DNA of 64,000 nucleotides from Nyssa sinensis (GCA_008638375.1 CM018043.1:36443481-36507480), one strand, 5' to 3'; counted from the first letter of the stretch, positions 11,613 through 22,599 are shown. Program-made: numbers and translations. The notes: a model not told the origin generated them from the sequence alone.

Positions 11613-12257
11613 TGATGCTGCACTTTTTGACTCGCAACACGTGAGGGCTCCGTGACCTGTAGAACACTCAGAGAGATGATCAGAGGACCACCGGATTGGC
11701 TCTGGCGGTAGCCGCTCTGATGCTTAAGTAAGTAAGAGAATTGAAAGACTGTATTGAAAGCTAAAGAATGAGCATAGAGAATAAGGCGTACCTTTAGGGT
11801 TTAATTTATAAGCCGTGGCTTTCCTAAGTTGGTTAGGATTCGAAGCCATGAATATAGGGATTTGATCACCAGAGATTGCAGTTACCTTGCATAGAGATAA
11901 CCATAGAAGCCATGAATATAAGGATTTGATTACTAGAGATTGCGGCTACCTTGCATAGAGATAACCATAGATGGTAGTTTCCTTGTTGAAGACTGCTTTC
12001 TTGTTGAAGACCGCTTCCTTATTCCCTGCTCGGCATCCGCTAAGGTGATGACGAGTTCTGTAGTGTTGGTCTGAACCCTGTGACCTTGTTCTGGATATAT
12101 ATATATATATATGTTCGGCCACTTCCGACCTTGTATGATGATCTGGATGCTTGAGTTTTTCCTTATTGGCTGAATGAGAATCATGTTGGCTGAGCATAGG
12201 TCGGATTGCGGTTACACGTGTCAAGTGTTGATTGGCTTGTTCTTTTATGGTATATCA
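11613..12257 (-). repeat. T1 3' LTR (left)
   Basis: On the plus strand it runs TGATGCTGCAC to GGTATATCA. A minus-strand TATA box lies near 11803-11811. About 63 bp (agccatgaatatagggatttg onward, through ccatag) occurs twice in tandem at about 11846-11970; T2 LTRs have one copy. Confidence 0.9.
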
Positions 12258-12276
12258 GTTACTCCCCCCCCAAGTC
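12258..12276 (-). other. T1 polypurine tract
   Basis: On the minus strand it reads ACTTGGGGGGGGAGTAAC immediately before the LTR. The same tract occurs at 53405-53422 in T2, and a shorter version at 63694-63710 in T3. Confidence 0.75.
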
Positions 12277-12489
12277 CTAGTTTGATGCTAGCAAGCAACT
12301 AGGGCTAAGCCTTTTTCGGAGAGTCATGTGTCTTGTCCGTTCGCCTTCCAAGGCTTTTATTGCGCAGCCGGAGATTAGGTTTTTTCAAGGTCATCATTGT
12401 ACTGGGCTGATAGTCGGGTTTCTCGAAATCATCATTGTTCCGAACCGTCATGGCATTTGGGATTGGTGGGTCCCTTCTGATATTGCGCT

Positions 12490-12497
12490 TATAAATA
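12490..12497 (+). promoter_or_regulatory. TATA box of antisense gene 1 in T1
   Basis: TATAAATA in the setting gcgcttataaatacagg, about 175 bp before the coding start, on the strand opposite to the retrotransposon. The same box in the same setting is at 53169-53176 (minus) in T2. A TATA-like box (ttataaaaagg) also occurs at about 63920-63930 in T3. Confidence 0.6.
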
Positions 12498-12666
12498 CAG
12501 GATGAGATTTTGGACTGACCTTTCCCCCGTCATTTTCACTGCGCTAGGAGATTTCGTTCGCCATTGTTGGTTCGTGTGACCTTGAAGAGTACTGGTTCCC
12601 TGAGTTAGAACAGGTTCGACTGATTTTTCCTCTTCTCTTGCTTCTTTCTTCTTAAGTCTGGGAATA

Positions 12667-14585
12667 ATATCTGCTCTTCCTGAATCCCCAACTGTGAATG
12701 AGGGAGTGGGAAATCCTCCTGAGATGGCTGTACCGTCTTCTATGGAAGATGTGGGTAATCCTGCTCCCGAAGTTATTGGGGAGATGCCTGTTGATCCTCC
12801 CACTAGTCCTGGAGTTAGGATAGTTGATGCTTTTGAGGAGCCCCGAGACAGGGCTGGGGAGACCTCTGGTAGGTCTTCCCGTAGAGAAGAGGGTGAGAGT
12901 GCTGTCACTCGAAGCCTTTTGGATGAATAGAGGGTGAAATTTAAATTTCCCACGAATGTGACCTGCAGAGCACCAGGCCCCATGGATCGTCCCCATAATG
13001 TTGAAGCCGGGGAGATTTATGTTTACCTTGCCTGGTTTGAAATGGGCTTGAGGCTCCCATTACCGGATTTAGTCAGGCAGTTCTTTTGTTGGTTCAAGCT
13101 CTATCCTGCCGACCTGAATCTCAATAGCTGGCGGCAGCTTTTAGGGTTTGTGGTGTTGGGACACCTGAACAAGGTGGATGTGTCTCTGGACTTGATCCGT
13201 AGTAATATGGATCTGAAGTTCAAGCAGGCAGAGGGCCTTTTCTATATGTCCTTTGAGAAAGGGTTTCGACCCCTGACCTCTGTTCCTACTTCCAACAAGA
13301 CGTGGAAGAAGTGGTACTTCTTTGTTGGAGGAGGATGGGAGCATGAAGGCTTTCAGAAAGGAGAGGCCTCGTCGTTCCCTCGTGTTACGGGTCATAGGGG
13401 CGAGGCTTATTCTTTTAGACTTTCTTTTAGCCTTGTTATGCCTTCCGAACTGATAAGCTGACATGTCTTTCCTTACTTGTGTGTAGATAAGAGTGTTTGG
13501 AAGAGGCCCAACTTTACTGAAGTACTGCGGGATCAGTACCGAGCACTGCTTTCGACTCCTAACCGGGCTCATTCCGTCATTATTACTCCAGCAAACTTGA
13601 TGGCTGCCCATAATGCAGAGCTTAAGAAGAGGTTGACGTCGAGATGGGCTGTGCCGGATGCCCTAGTGGCGGGAGAGTCTTCCTCCCGAGCTGAGCCTGA
13701 TGCCCCCCTTGAAGTAAAGAGGAGGAGGTTGATTTCTGGCTCTCCTGAGCCGGCTCCTGCCGAGGCCGAAAAGGAGGCTGAACCTACCGTCCTTGTTTCG
13801 GCTGCTCCTCCTATTTCTTCTGGTCTGAGCAGGAGGGCTAGGAAGGGGAAGGCACTTGCTGCATCGTCCGAGCCGTTTAATGAGCCGGACTATCAGATCG
13901 CCAAGAGGGCGTTTGATCAAATATGGGCTCATGGCCCGCATCGGTACAGAGGGGATGACCCCTCCAAGCTGATGACTGAGATGATGAATCTCCAGATGAA
14001 GGTAGCTTCTGAAGCTTTTTCTTGACTTTTCTGCCTGTCTGTTCGTTCAATCTAACCCGTCTGTCTTGCTTTACGCAGAGTATGCATAGCTTGGCTACTC
14101 TGATGGTGACCCCCATGGGCCTTGAGGAGGCCAAGAAGCTGCGGGCTGAAGTGGAACAGATGAGGGTGGAGCTTGGGACAGCCCGATCCAAAATCCAGAG
14201 CATTGAGGAGGATCTGAAGGAAGCTACCACCAACCTTACCGTGGCAGAGTCTGAGAGGGACATAAATGCTCAGAAGGTTGCGGGGCTTGAGGCGGAGTTG
14301 GTTAATCTCCGGAGTTCCTTCGATCAGAAGGTTCAGGAGGCGACTGATCATGCCCGGGCTGAGACTGAGATGATATTAAAAGATGAAGTTGACCAGATGG
14401 GTGATGAGCTGATCCTGTTTGGTTTTGAAAGCTTCCGAACTAGATTCCAGGTTCAGTTCCCGGGCTTTGACGTTTCATCAATTGTTCCCCCTGAACCTGC
14501 CTCATCTCGTCCTGATCCGGATAAGACGGCTGGGGCCCGTGCCCTTAACTTAGATGAGGACGCAGGCCCTTCTGGGAAGTCTTGA
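12667..14585 (+). pseudogene. Antisense gene 1 of T1: Transposase_28-like protein with coiled coil, three exons
   Basis: Proposed exons are 12667-13399, 13487-14001 and 14079-14585 (584 codons). T2 has exons 1 and 2 of exactly the same lengths. Exon 1 has an acidic Pro/Gly-rich N-terminus, then a domain with YLAWFEMGLRLPLPDLVRQF, NSWRQLLGFVVL and KKWYFFVGG, which resembles the plant 'putative gypsy type transposon' (Transposase_28) family. Exon 2 is charged and of low complexity. Exon 3 forms a coiled coil (heptads from EEAKKLRAEVEQM). Intron 1 has a GC donor here (GT in T2); intron 2 is GT-AG. Lesions: the ancestral start is ATA (ATG in T2; next ATG 12724) and a TAG at 12928 replaces the Trp codon kept in T2. 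A poly(A) signal is at 14654. The role is unknown; antisense ORFs are known in the Tat lineage. Confidence 0.65.
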
Positions 14586-15210
14586 GGCCCTATGGGTTTT
14601 TATCCCCTTTTTGTTTTTGCTATTTGATGTAATGGACGTATACTTCCGATCAATAAAATTACTTTTCCTTCAAATTCTTCTTGTGTTCTTCCCTTCTGTG
14701 TAAGTATGGCTGCTCTAGGTCTTTTGCCTTATTATAATAAGACAAGAAAGTAAATATAATCGGATAGATAGAGCTTGATAGAGTGGGATTAAACCCTTGT
14801 AGATCTCTTAGGGTAGGCAACTCTGAATCAAGAGCTTGTGAAGACAACTAGGCAGCTCTGTACTTGTTGTTATGATGCTTGGTATGCTGAGTACTTGGAT
14901 CGGGATATATCCGAGCTGTTTGAGTTTTAATATATGACCTGGCTTGTCATAAAAATAGTCAAGACTGAGAGATCTGAATTTTGAATAGGGGGTCTATATA
15001 ATTTGGACTTTGTTCCCCTTTCTGTTAATTCGGGCGCTTCAGTGCCGGACTGTGGTCTCTGTTTAGAGGGTTCTGTACCCTGTCCCTTGGTATATCGAAG
15101 CGGCACATTTAATGCGCCATTTATTTATTCGACCGTCAGTTTAGGATTTCGAGGCCACTCTCTTTTTCACCGTTGTGACGGTTCAGTTGGGCGTCTTTTG
15201 GACTTCAAGG
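14586..15210 (+). other. 3' UTR of antisense gene 1 and spacer
   Basis: AATAAA at about 14654 lies some 70 bp after the stop codon of antisense gene 1. The rest matches the spacer at about 50325-51000 in T2. No gene was seen. Confidence 0.45.
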
Positions 15211-15213
15211 GTC

Positions 15214-15221
15214 TATATAAA
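15214..15221 (+). promoter_or_regulatory. TATA box of antisense gene 2 in T1
   Basis: TATATAAA within ggtctatataaatgggg, preceded by a conserved gacttcaagg block. T2 has TATATATA at 50316-50324 (minus) after the same block. Confidence 0.5.
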
Positions 15222-15472
15222 TGGGGATGAAGGCATATGGTTGCGTTCATCTTTTTGATTTCAAATTGTCCCCTTGTGAGAAAGGCCTCATATGCTGCCG
15301 GAGTTTTGCCATTTGCCCGGAGATGATGGGTGATTCCTTACCTGAGTTAGGAGCGATTAAACTATGGCCGAGAGTTAACCTTCCCCTTTTTTCAGTCTCC
15401 AAGGAAGGATTGAAGGAAATACAAGTCTTCTTGTTTCCTCTGGCATTCGGTCGAGATTCTTCCGATTGGTGA
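15221..15472 (+). pseudogene. Antisense gene 2 of T1, unknown product, truncated by a stop
   Basis: I do not recognise this product. The first long conserved stretch begins at ATG 15323 (PEMMGDSLPELGAIKLWPRV) and ends at a TGA at 15470, where T2 keeps Trp (GRDSSDWWW). In T2 the same frame stays open for 137 residues. After the stop, the matching sequence continues to about 15650, so the truncation is a later lesion. It has its own TATA box (15214) and an AATAAA signal at 15864 (atcaataaaatta), also kept in T2. No cysteine cluster, membrane segment or known motif was seen. Confidence 0.45.
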
Positions 15473-16163
15473 TGTTCCTTCCTTGATTCAACCGAGGCCT
15501 GGAGCGTCGGTGATGTAGACGCAAGTGGGGTGCCTCCTCTTCTTTAGTGCCTTGTCTCAATCTGGCTGGGATGAAATAGACGGTGTGAAGAAGAAGATTG
15601 AAGGCCCCCTGAAACCCAGAGCCCTCATCCTCCGTTGGTCGTGAGACCGGTGATAGTGATGATGAAATGGCCTGGGCGTTTCTTGATGCAGACTGGGGTT
15701 CAGGGCTCCTTCCTTTTAAATGGAGCCGGTAGCGGCAGTAATGGAAGTTTGGCTCCTGTGCCCCTTTATTATCCCAGGAGAAGAGCCGTTATGTTGCCAA
15801 GCGTAGCTTCTGTAATAGCTTCTGTAGTGGTGTCTTTGTACTGATGTAAATCTTCTGAATTATCAATAAAATTAGATTTCTTCTTCTCAGATCTGATGTT
15901 TTCTATGAATGTGCTCTTTTGTAGCTTAAACACTTTCTTGTGCATTTCTGATTGTTCTGAGAATAAATCAAAGAAACTTAGAAAAATGCCTGAATCAAAG
16001 TACTTTACCCCTGGTCGGAACCATAGTACTTGTTGTTTGTTTGATAGATAAACCAATATAATATAAATATCAGATCTAAGGTGTTCCGATCTAGGAAACT
16101 TTAGTTTATAGATGCCTGGAACTTCTGTCTGTGGATGGGCTGAATCATAGAATCTGTAGATTG
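15473..16163. other. Decayed end of antisense gene 2 and spacer before the minisatellite
   Basis: 15473-15870 matches the rest of antisense gene 2 in T2 and its poly(A) signal. 15871-16163 is noncoding spacer. An open frame on the minus strand (15769-16257) is not conserved in T2. Confidence 0.4.
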
Positions 16164-16790
16164 AAGACGGACCATGCTCGGAAGGCCTGTGTATAAGAGT
16201 AATCCAGGCTCTGAAGGCTTGTGCACTTATGAATGGACCGAGTAAAAACTCGTACATTATGGACCAGGCTCTGGAGGCCTGTGCATTAACAGATGGACCA
16301 AGTCATAAGACTTGTGCATTAATAGATGGACCGAGTGAAAACTCGTACATTATGGACCAGGCTCTAGAGGCTTGTGCATTAATAGATGGACCGAGTGAAA
16401 ACTCGTACATTATGGACCAGGCTTTAGAGGCCTGTGCATTAATAGATGGACCGAGTGAAAACTCGTACATTATGGACCAGGCTCTGGAGGCCTGTGCATT
16501 AATAGATGGACCGAGTGAAAACTCGTACATTATGGACCAGGCTCTGGAGGCCTGTGCATTAATAGATGGACCGAGTGAAAAATGTACATTATGGACCAGG
16601 CTCTGGAGGCCTGTGCATTAATAGATGGACCGAGTGACAACTCGTACATTATGGACCAGGCTCTGGAGGCCTGTGCATTAATAGATGGACCAAGTCATAA
16701 GACTTGTGGATTAATAGATGGACCGAGTGAAAACTCGTACATTATGGACCAGGCTCTAGAGGCCTGTGCATTAATAGATGAACTAGTTTA
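16164..16790 (-). repeat. 60-bp minisatellite of T1 (about 9-10 units)
   Basis: Each unit is two related half-units that share ATGGACC and GTNCATTA. One carries the inverted repeat CAGGCTCTGGAGGCCTG, the other CGAGT-GAAA-ACTCG (variant CAAGT-cataag-ACTTG). The same array with about 23 units lies at 47880-49290 in T2. Open frames through the array, such as 16229-16621, arise because 60 is a multiple of three. Tandem repeats in this 3' position are known in Tat/Ogre elements. Confidence 0.9.
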
Positions 16791-16813
16791 TGGAAGTAAA
16801 AGAAAAGAAATCT

Positions 16814-18106
16814 TCATTGATAATACTTCCGCAAGTGTTCTACGTTCCATGGCCTAGGAACAGGTTTCCCAGTCATGTCTTCAAGCCAGTAAGTGGTAGG
16901 TCGAACGACCTTTGTTACTTTGTAGAGGCCTTCCCAGTTTGGTGACAACTTTCCCATGGTGGGATCCTTGGTGTTTTGAAAGACTCTTCTTAAGACGAAG
17001 TCTCCAACTTGAAAGTTGACTGTCTTGAGTCCTACCTTGGATTTGTTGACCATTCTTTGCTGATAAGCTTCCATCCTGATGCTGGCTTGATCCCTTCTCT
17101 CTTCGAGCAAATCCAAGTTTTCCATCAGCTGCTGATCATTGGATTCTTGCTCGAAGGCCTCAGTCCTCAGAGTTGGCATACCGATCTCAACCGGAATTAC
17201 TGCTTCTGTTCCATAGGCTAGTGAGAAGGGAGTTTCAGAGGTGGGAGTTCTTCTGGTTGTTCTGTAGGCCCAAAGGACTCCAGGGAGTTCTTCTGCCCAT
17301 TTTCCTTTGGCCTGTTCCAACCTCTTCTTTAACCCAGTCAAGGATTGTTCGGTTGGTGACCTCTGCTTGCCCGTTTGCTTGCGGATGGCCTGGAGAGGCA
17401 AAGTGCTGCCTGATGTTGAGATTTTCGCAGAATGCCTTGAAGCCTTTACCAGTGAGTTGTGTCCCATTGTCCGAGATAATTACACGTGGTATGCCAAACC
17501 TGCAGACAATGTTCTTCCAGGTGAAGCTTTCGACTTCCTTTTCTGTAATATGCGTTAAAGGCTCGGCTTCGGCCCATTTAGAGAAGTAGTCGATGGCCAC
17601 CAAGAGGTACTTCCTGTTTGGAGGTGCTCGTGGTAACGGGCCCACAATGTCCATTCCCCATTGAGCAAAGGGCCAAGGACTAGGAATCGGGATAAGCTGT
17701 GCTGAGGCTGATGTTGGTATGGGGCAAATCTCTGGCACTTGTCGCACTTCCGAACATATTCTTTAGCCTGTTTCAACATGCCGGGCCAGTAGTAGCCCTG
17801 CGATAGAGCTCGGTGGGCTATAGTTCTGCCCCCATTATGATTCCCGCAGATTCCCTCATGTATTTCAGCCAAGACATACTGTGATTCGTCTGGGGCTAAG
17901 CATTTTAGCAGAGGTTGAGAATACGACCTTCTGTAAAGCTTGTTGTTCAGGATCAGGTACCGAGCTGCTCTGATTCGGATTCTCCTGGCTTTGTTTTTGT
18001 CCTCTGGGAGGAGACCGGACCTTAGATACTAGAGGATCGGGGTCATCCAGTTCTGGGGATGTTCGTCAATTTGAGCAACTTGTGCTTCCTCGATGCTGGA
18101 TCCTGG
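16814..18106 (-). pseudogene. T1 integrase, frameshifted
   Basis: On the minus strand: an HHCC zinc finger (about 17730-17880: EIHEGICGNHNGGRTIAHR, CDKC), then the DD35E core with Asp in AIDYFSKWAEAEP, Asp in ISDNGTQ and Glu in NGQAEVTN. The C-terminal domain (PTMGKLSPNWEGLYKV) ends at about 16814. Comparison with T2 shows a 1-bp deletion near 17700 (after the zinc finger), a 1-bp insertion near 17345, and an in-frame TAG near 18030. T2 has its own, different frameshift, so the two lesions are independent. Confidence 0.85.
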
Positions 18107-18525
18107 CTAAAAAGAGATTTTAACTGTGGAGTCTGCTTCAGATTTGAGGCGGGAGGCCATGTTAGCTAGAGCATCTGCTCTGCAATTCTGGCTTCTCTCA
18201 ATTTTCTGGATGGTAAACGTCTGGAAGGAATTCTTCAAGTGGCTCACCAGTTCAGAATACCGAAGCATCCTGTCATCTTTGATGGCAAATTCTCCCAAGA
18301 CCTGGCTTACTACCAGTTGGGAGTCAGAGAAGACATCGAGGTTCTGAGCCTCGCATTCCAAGGCAAGTTTCATCCCTAAGATTAGGGCTTCATATTCAGC
18401 TTTATTATTAGAAGCTCTGAATCCCAGGCTGACTGCTTTTTCTGATGTGAGCCCATCAGGGGACTGTAGCACCAGGCCTACCCCTGATCCTTAATCGGTT
18501 GACGATCCATCAATGTACAGCAGCC
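18107..18525 (-). pseudogene. T1 second (archaeal-type) RNase H
   Basis: The product begins LLYIDGSSTD, is cut by a TAA at 18491 (Gln in T2), and continues with SNNKAEYEALILGMKLA, VFSDSQLVVSQV and CRADALANMAS. The Asp-Glu-Asp-Asp pattern and these blocks fit the extra archaeal-type RNase H that marks the Tat lineage. It would remove RNA from RNA-DNA hybrids. It ends at TAG 18107-18109; T2 has a TAG at the same place (46542). Confidence 0.75.
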
Positions 18526-20155
18526 AGGTTCCCGAAGTCTCGGTGACTTGTGCTTTGTTCTGAAGTGCCGGGGTGAACTCGGCTACGAAGTCAGCTAAGG
18601 CCTGCCCTTTGATGGAGTTCCGGGGTACATATGCTATGTCGAACTCCCCTAGCTCCACAGACCACTTTACCAATCTTCCCGATACTTCAGGTTTCCTCAG
18701 TATTGACTTCAGGGGATAGGCAGTTAGGATCTCGATTGGATGGGCCTGGAAATAAGGTCGAAGCTTCCGAGCTGATATAACCAAGGCATAGGCCAGCTTC
18801 TCTATTTCTGGGTATCTTTTCTCCGTGTCAAGTAGTGCCCTACTGACGTAGAATATAGGCCTCTGTACTCCTCTGTCCTGTCTAATCAGTGCGGAGCTGA
18901 CCGCGTTCTCGGAGACTGCAAGGTACAGGAGCAGCTTTTCTCCTTGTACTGGTTTTGACAGGAGCTCTGGAGAGGCTAGATACTCCTTCAGTTCTTGAAA
19001 GGACTGCTCGCATTCTTCTGTCCATTGCAAAGTCTTGCTGCCCTTCAGAGCTTTGAAGAAAGGTAGGCAGCGATCGGTGGACTTGGATATAAATCTGCTC
19101 AGTGCGGCAATTCTGCCGTTCAGTGCCTGAATCTCCTTTCTGGTTCTTGGTGACTTCAGTCCAATCAGGGCTTGGATCTGAGTGGGATCTGCTTCGATAC
19201 CTCTTTGAGAGACGATGTATCCCAAGAATTTTCCCTTCGTAACTCCAAAGGTACATTTCGAGGGTTTGAGCTTCATCCTGTGTTGTCTGAGGATATCGAA
19301 GGTCTGGGCCAAGTGCTGGAGGTGACTGGCTTTCTGAAGGCTCTTTACCAGCATGTCGTCGATGTAAACCTCCATGGTGCTACCGAGTAGTGGGCTGAAC
19401 ATCTTGTTCACCAACCGCTGATAAGTGGCTCCAGCATTCTTCAAACCGAAAGGCATCACTCTGTAGCAGTAGAGTCCTCTTTCGGTTATGAAGGCAGTCT
19501 TCTGTTGATCTGGAGGGTACATCTGGATCTGGTTGTATCCAGAGTATGCATCCATGAAACTCATAAGTTCATGCCCTGCAGTGGCGTCAACCAGTTGGTC
19601 TATTCTCGGTAGTGGAAAGCTGTCTTTGGGGCACGCTTTGTTGAGGTCTGTATAGTCAACACAGACTCTCTACTTGCCGTTCTTCTTTTTAACAAGCACG
19701 GTGTTGGCTAGCCACTCGGGATAGAAAACTTCCCGTATCATCCTAGCGTTCAGCAGCCTCTGGACTTCTTCGTTTATAACCCGATGCCGTTCAGGAGCGA
19801 TTGGCCTTCTCTTCTATCTGACTGGGGGGTGATCCGGATCTACCATCAGTTTATGAGTTATTAGATTAGGATCTATTCCCTCCATGTCCCTGGTCTCCCA
19901 AGCAAAGATAGAGAGGTTGTTTTTCATAAACCTGACCATCTTCTCCTGCTCGGTGTGTGTAAGATCTGGGCCGACGTACAAGTAACGCCCCTCTGCTTCT
20001 GAACTGACCAGTATTTTAATGGGCTCGCCAACAGGTTTGGCTCGGCTGTCACGTCCCCTTGGACTCAAGGGTTCTTCAACGCTGGATGGGCAATCTTCCA
20101 CCTCGGGAGTGTGAGTGAAGACCGGATCTGCACAGTCCCGAGTGTACTGTAATTG
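18526..20155 (-). pseudogene. T1 reverse transcriptase and Ty3 RNase H
   Basis: The product follows the gag-protease stop in the same frame. Landmarks: VLVKKKNGK, YTDLNKACPKDSFPLPRID, FMDAYSGYNQIQMYP, YRVMPFGLKNAGATYQRLVN and the catalytic YIDD box (VYIDDMLVKS). The Ty3 RNase H region follows (LLYLAVSENAVSSALIRQD). Nonsense codons at 19814 (Gln in T2) and about 19674 (Trp in T2) interrupt it; 18491-19564 is otherwise open for 357 codons. Confidence 0.9.
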
Positions 20156-20158
20156 CTA
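20150..20158 (-). promoter_or_regulatory. Stop codon in TMV-type readthrough context (T1)
   Basis: The minus strand reads TAG CAA TTA between protease and RT, with the frame open on both sides. This matches the UAG-CAR-YYA leaky context. T2 has the identical nine bases at 40310-40318. Confidence 0.55.
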
Positions 20159-22519
20159 TTTCGGAGCTTTCTCCTTGAGGGCAATAGCGTGACACTCTCG
20201 GGAGGTTGGCTGACATCCTCGGACCGAGTGTACGCCCTGGTTGTGGACGTACTTCAGACACTGATGAAGGGTTGAAGTGACTGCCCCTATCTGATGCAAC
20301 CAGGGTCTCCCGATTATGACGTTGTAGGGAGACTTCATGTTCAGCACCATGTATTCCGTGATGGTGGTCTTCTGCCCTTCACCTTCTCCTACAGTGGTAG
20401 GAAGGTCAACTCTCCCCAGTGGGGTGCTGAGGTTGCCATCAAAAGCTGCCATCACGGCAGTGGTGAGCTTGACGTTGTCCTGGTCTATGCCCATCTGTTT
20501 AAGCGGTTCATAGAACAGAATGTTGACTGAGCTGCCAGTGTCGACCAGGACTCTTCTGGTCTCGAAGTTGGCGATTCTGAGGGTAATAACGAGGGCATCA
20601 CTGTGAGGGCAGTGTACCCCTGCTAGATCTTGCTCAGTGAACTGGATCTCCGGCCTTGGCTTGAGCCTCTTTTCGACGTTGGAGATCTGCAGGACGTTCG
20701 GGGCGGTTCTGGCCTCCCGAGCATATCTCTTTCTTGCCCTGTTGGACATTCTTGTAACAGGGGAGTTAGCATAGAGGACGTAGATGACGTGATTGTTCTG
20801 CCTTTGAGGCTCGTTTCGTCCTTCCCTCTGCTCCTGCCTCTGTTCGGGCCTCTAATCTGGCCGCTGCTGAGGCTTGTCCTCTTGGGGGTTCTGTCGTCCG
20901 TCCTGCTTGACGAACTCCCGAAGACGTCCCTTCTTTATGAGCTGCTCTATCTCATATCGGAGGGTCCTGCAAGAGTTAGTTGTATGTCCATGATCTTTAA
21001 GGAAATTACAATACTTACTTTGGTCCCGCAGGCTGGGATCTCCCTTGATTGGCTCCGGCCACCTCAGGTTCTCCCGATCACTAATCTGCCAGAATACCTG
21101 GTTCGAAGTGTTGTTCAGGGGAGTGAAGTTAGTGAACTTCCTTGGTGCGGAGTTGTACACAGCTCTGGGAGCTGTTCTCTTCTCTGGGCTCCTGGCCCTC
21201 TTTTTGTTGGAGTCTCTTCTGTGATCCTCCTTCTTGTGATCCTCCCGCTTCGGATTATCCCTCTGGGTCTGATCCTTGCCCTTCTGGGCTGAGCGGTTGG
21301 CCTCTTCCAGGTTGATATATTTTCTGGCCCGATCCATTAGTGCCGCCATATCGGCTGGAGGGCTCTTTGTCAAGGAATCTCTGAACCCACCTTGGGCAAG
21401 CCCGGCTGTAAGGGCTGCTACAAGGAATTTCGGGCTGCAATCCGTGATCTCAGTGAGTTCAGTGTTGAAGCGTGCAATGTAGGCTCGGAGGGATTCCTCC
21501 CTGGTCTACTTTACATTCAGCAGGAATTCTGGCCCCCTTCTGAGCCTCCTGCTGGTCATAAACCTGTCCAAGAACTGCCTACCGAGCTCGTAGAAGCTGG
21601 TAACGGAGTTCGGAGGGAGGTTGTGGAACCACTTCAGAGCAGTTCCCTTTAAGCTGGTGATGAACGTCCGGCACATGAAAGCATCCGAAGCTCCGTGGAG
21701 GGCCATCGTATGCTGGTAATGAGAAAGGTGATCTCCTGGATCTCCAGATCCGTCATAGAGAGTGAACTTGGGCACCATGAACTTTCTGGGCCTCTCTTCT
21801 GACATGATAGCGTGAGTGAACAGAGTGGCCAGTCTTCCGAGCAGCCTGGCCAGTTCGTCTTGTTCTGGAGGGTTCTGAGGTCCTCTCATGGTGATTGTCC
21901 GGTCTATTGACTCGGCAATTTCCTCTACCCTCCGCGGGTCTTTGACTCTGACATCTTGTGAACCCTGTCTGACAGCCTCGGCTTCAGGGTAGTAGGGTTG
22001 ATTACGCCCTTCGGACGGAGGAGGAATCCGAACCGGAGGGACTGGTGCTGCATGATAAGGTTCCTGCGGTGCCAGCGGTGCTTCCGAAACCCTAGGAGTT
22101 GGGGCTCGAGTAGTGCTTCGGTAATGCACGTCGGGAACGAAAGCGGATGTTCCCCAGGCAGGAATTGTTGATGGCTGTGGATCTCGACCAGCGCGAGCAA
22201 CGCCTGAGGGGTGCCCAGGCAGGTTAGTTGGAGCCTGCGCATGAGGTTCGGCGTTCTCTGTAGCAACAGGAGGTTGCGTCCCTGCAACGAAGTTGACCGG
22301 CGGGCTAGGAGAACCCATCGCTTGGTTCTGTGTAAGTGTCGCCAGTGTTCTAGTGATGGTAAGCAGCTATTCCTGCACCAGTTCATTGTGTCGTTTTATG
22401 GCTTCGATCTCTTGTCGCATAGGATTGGCCGCTGGCCCCCTTGTGCGGGGAGTAGGCGGCTGACATTGAGTGTTTTGCGCATTCTGAGCATTCTGTCGTG
22501 GTCGGAGATTTGGTGCCAT
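20156..22519 (-). pseudogene. T1 gag-protease polyprotein
   Basis: The start is ATG at 22517-22519 (MAPNLRPRQN), about 60 bp after the primer-binding site. The gag core includes FMVPKFTLYDGSGDPGDHL and LKGTALKWFHNLPPNSV. The zinc-binding block YCNFLKDHGHTTNSC is at about 20970-21015. A retropepsin-like protease has LVDTGSSVNILF and ends with VIIGRPWLHQ. In-frame stops at 22367, 21506 and about 20850 sit at Gln codons kept in T2. The final TAG (20156) is shared with T2 and is probably the natural end. Confidence 0.88.
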
Positions 22520-22578
22520 GGTTTTCCGGTGGGGAAAAAGATGAGTTTTATGAGTAGAGCACTTTGGAGATTAGTCGT

Positions 22579-22599
22579 TTCCCACAGACGGTGCCAAAC
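22579..22599 (-). other. T1 primer-binding site
   Basis: On the minus strand GTTTGGCACCGTCTGTGGGA follows the LTR directly. T2 has GTTTGACGCCGTCTGTGGGA at 37869-37888. Confidence 0.65.

Noticed and set aside
12489..12996. 164- and 114-residue minus-strand ORFs
   Set aside because: They overlap exon 1 of antisense gene 1 in other frames and are not conserved in T2.
16229..16621. 130-residue repetitive ORF as a protein gene
   Set aside because: It is the 60-bp minisatellite read in frame; the period is divisible by three and both strands are open.
20630..21292. 220-residue plus-strand ORF over T1 gag
   Set aside because: It is the complement of the gag-protease frame, which has clear domains; the reverse reading is hydrophobic shadow sequence.
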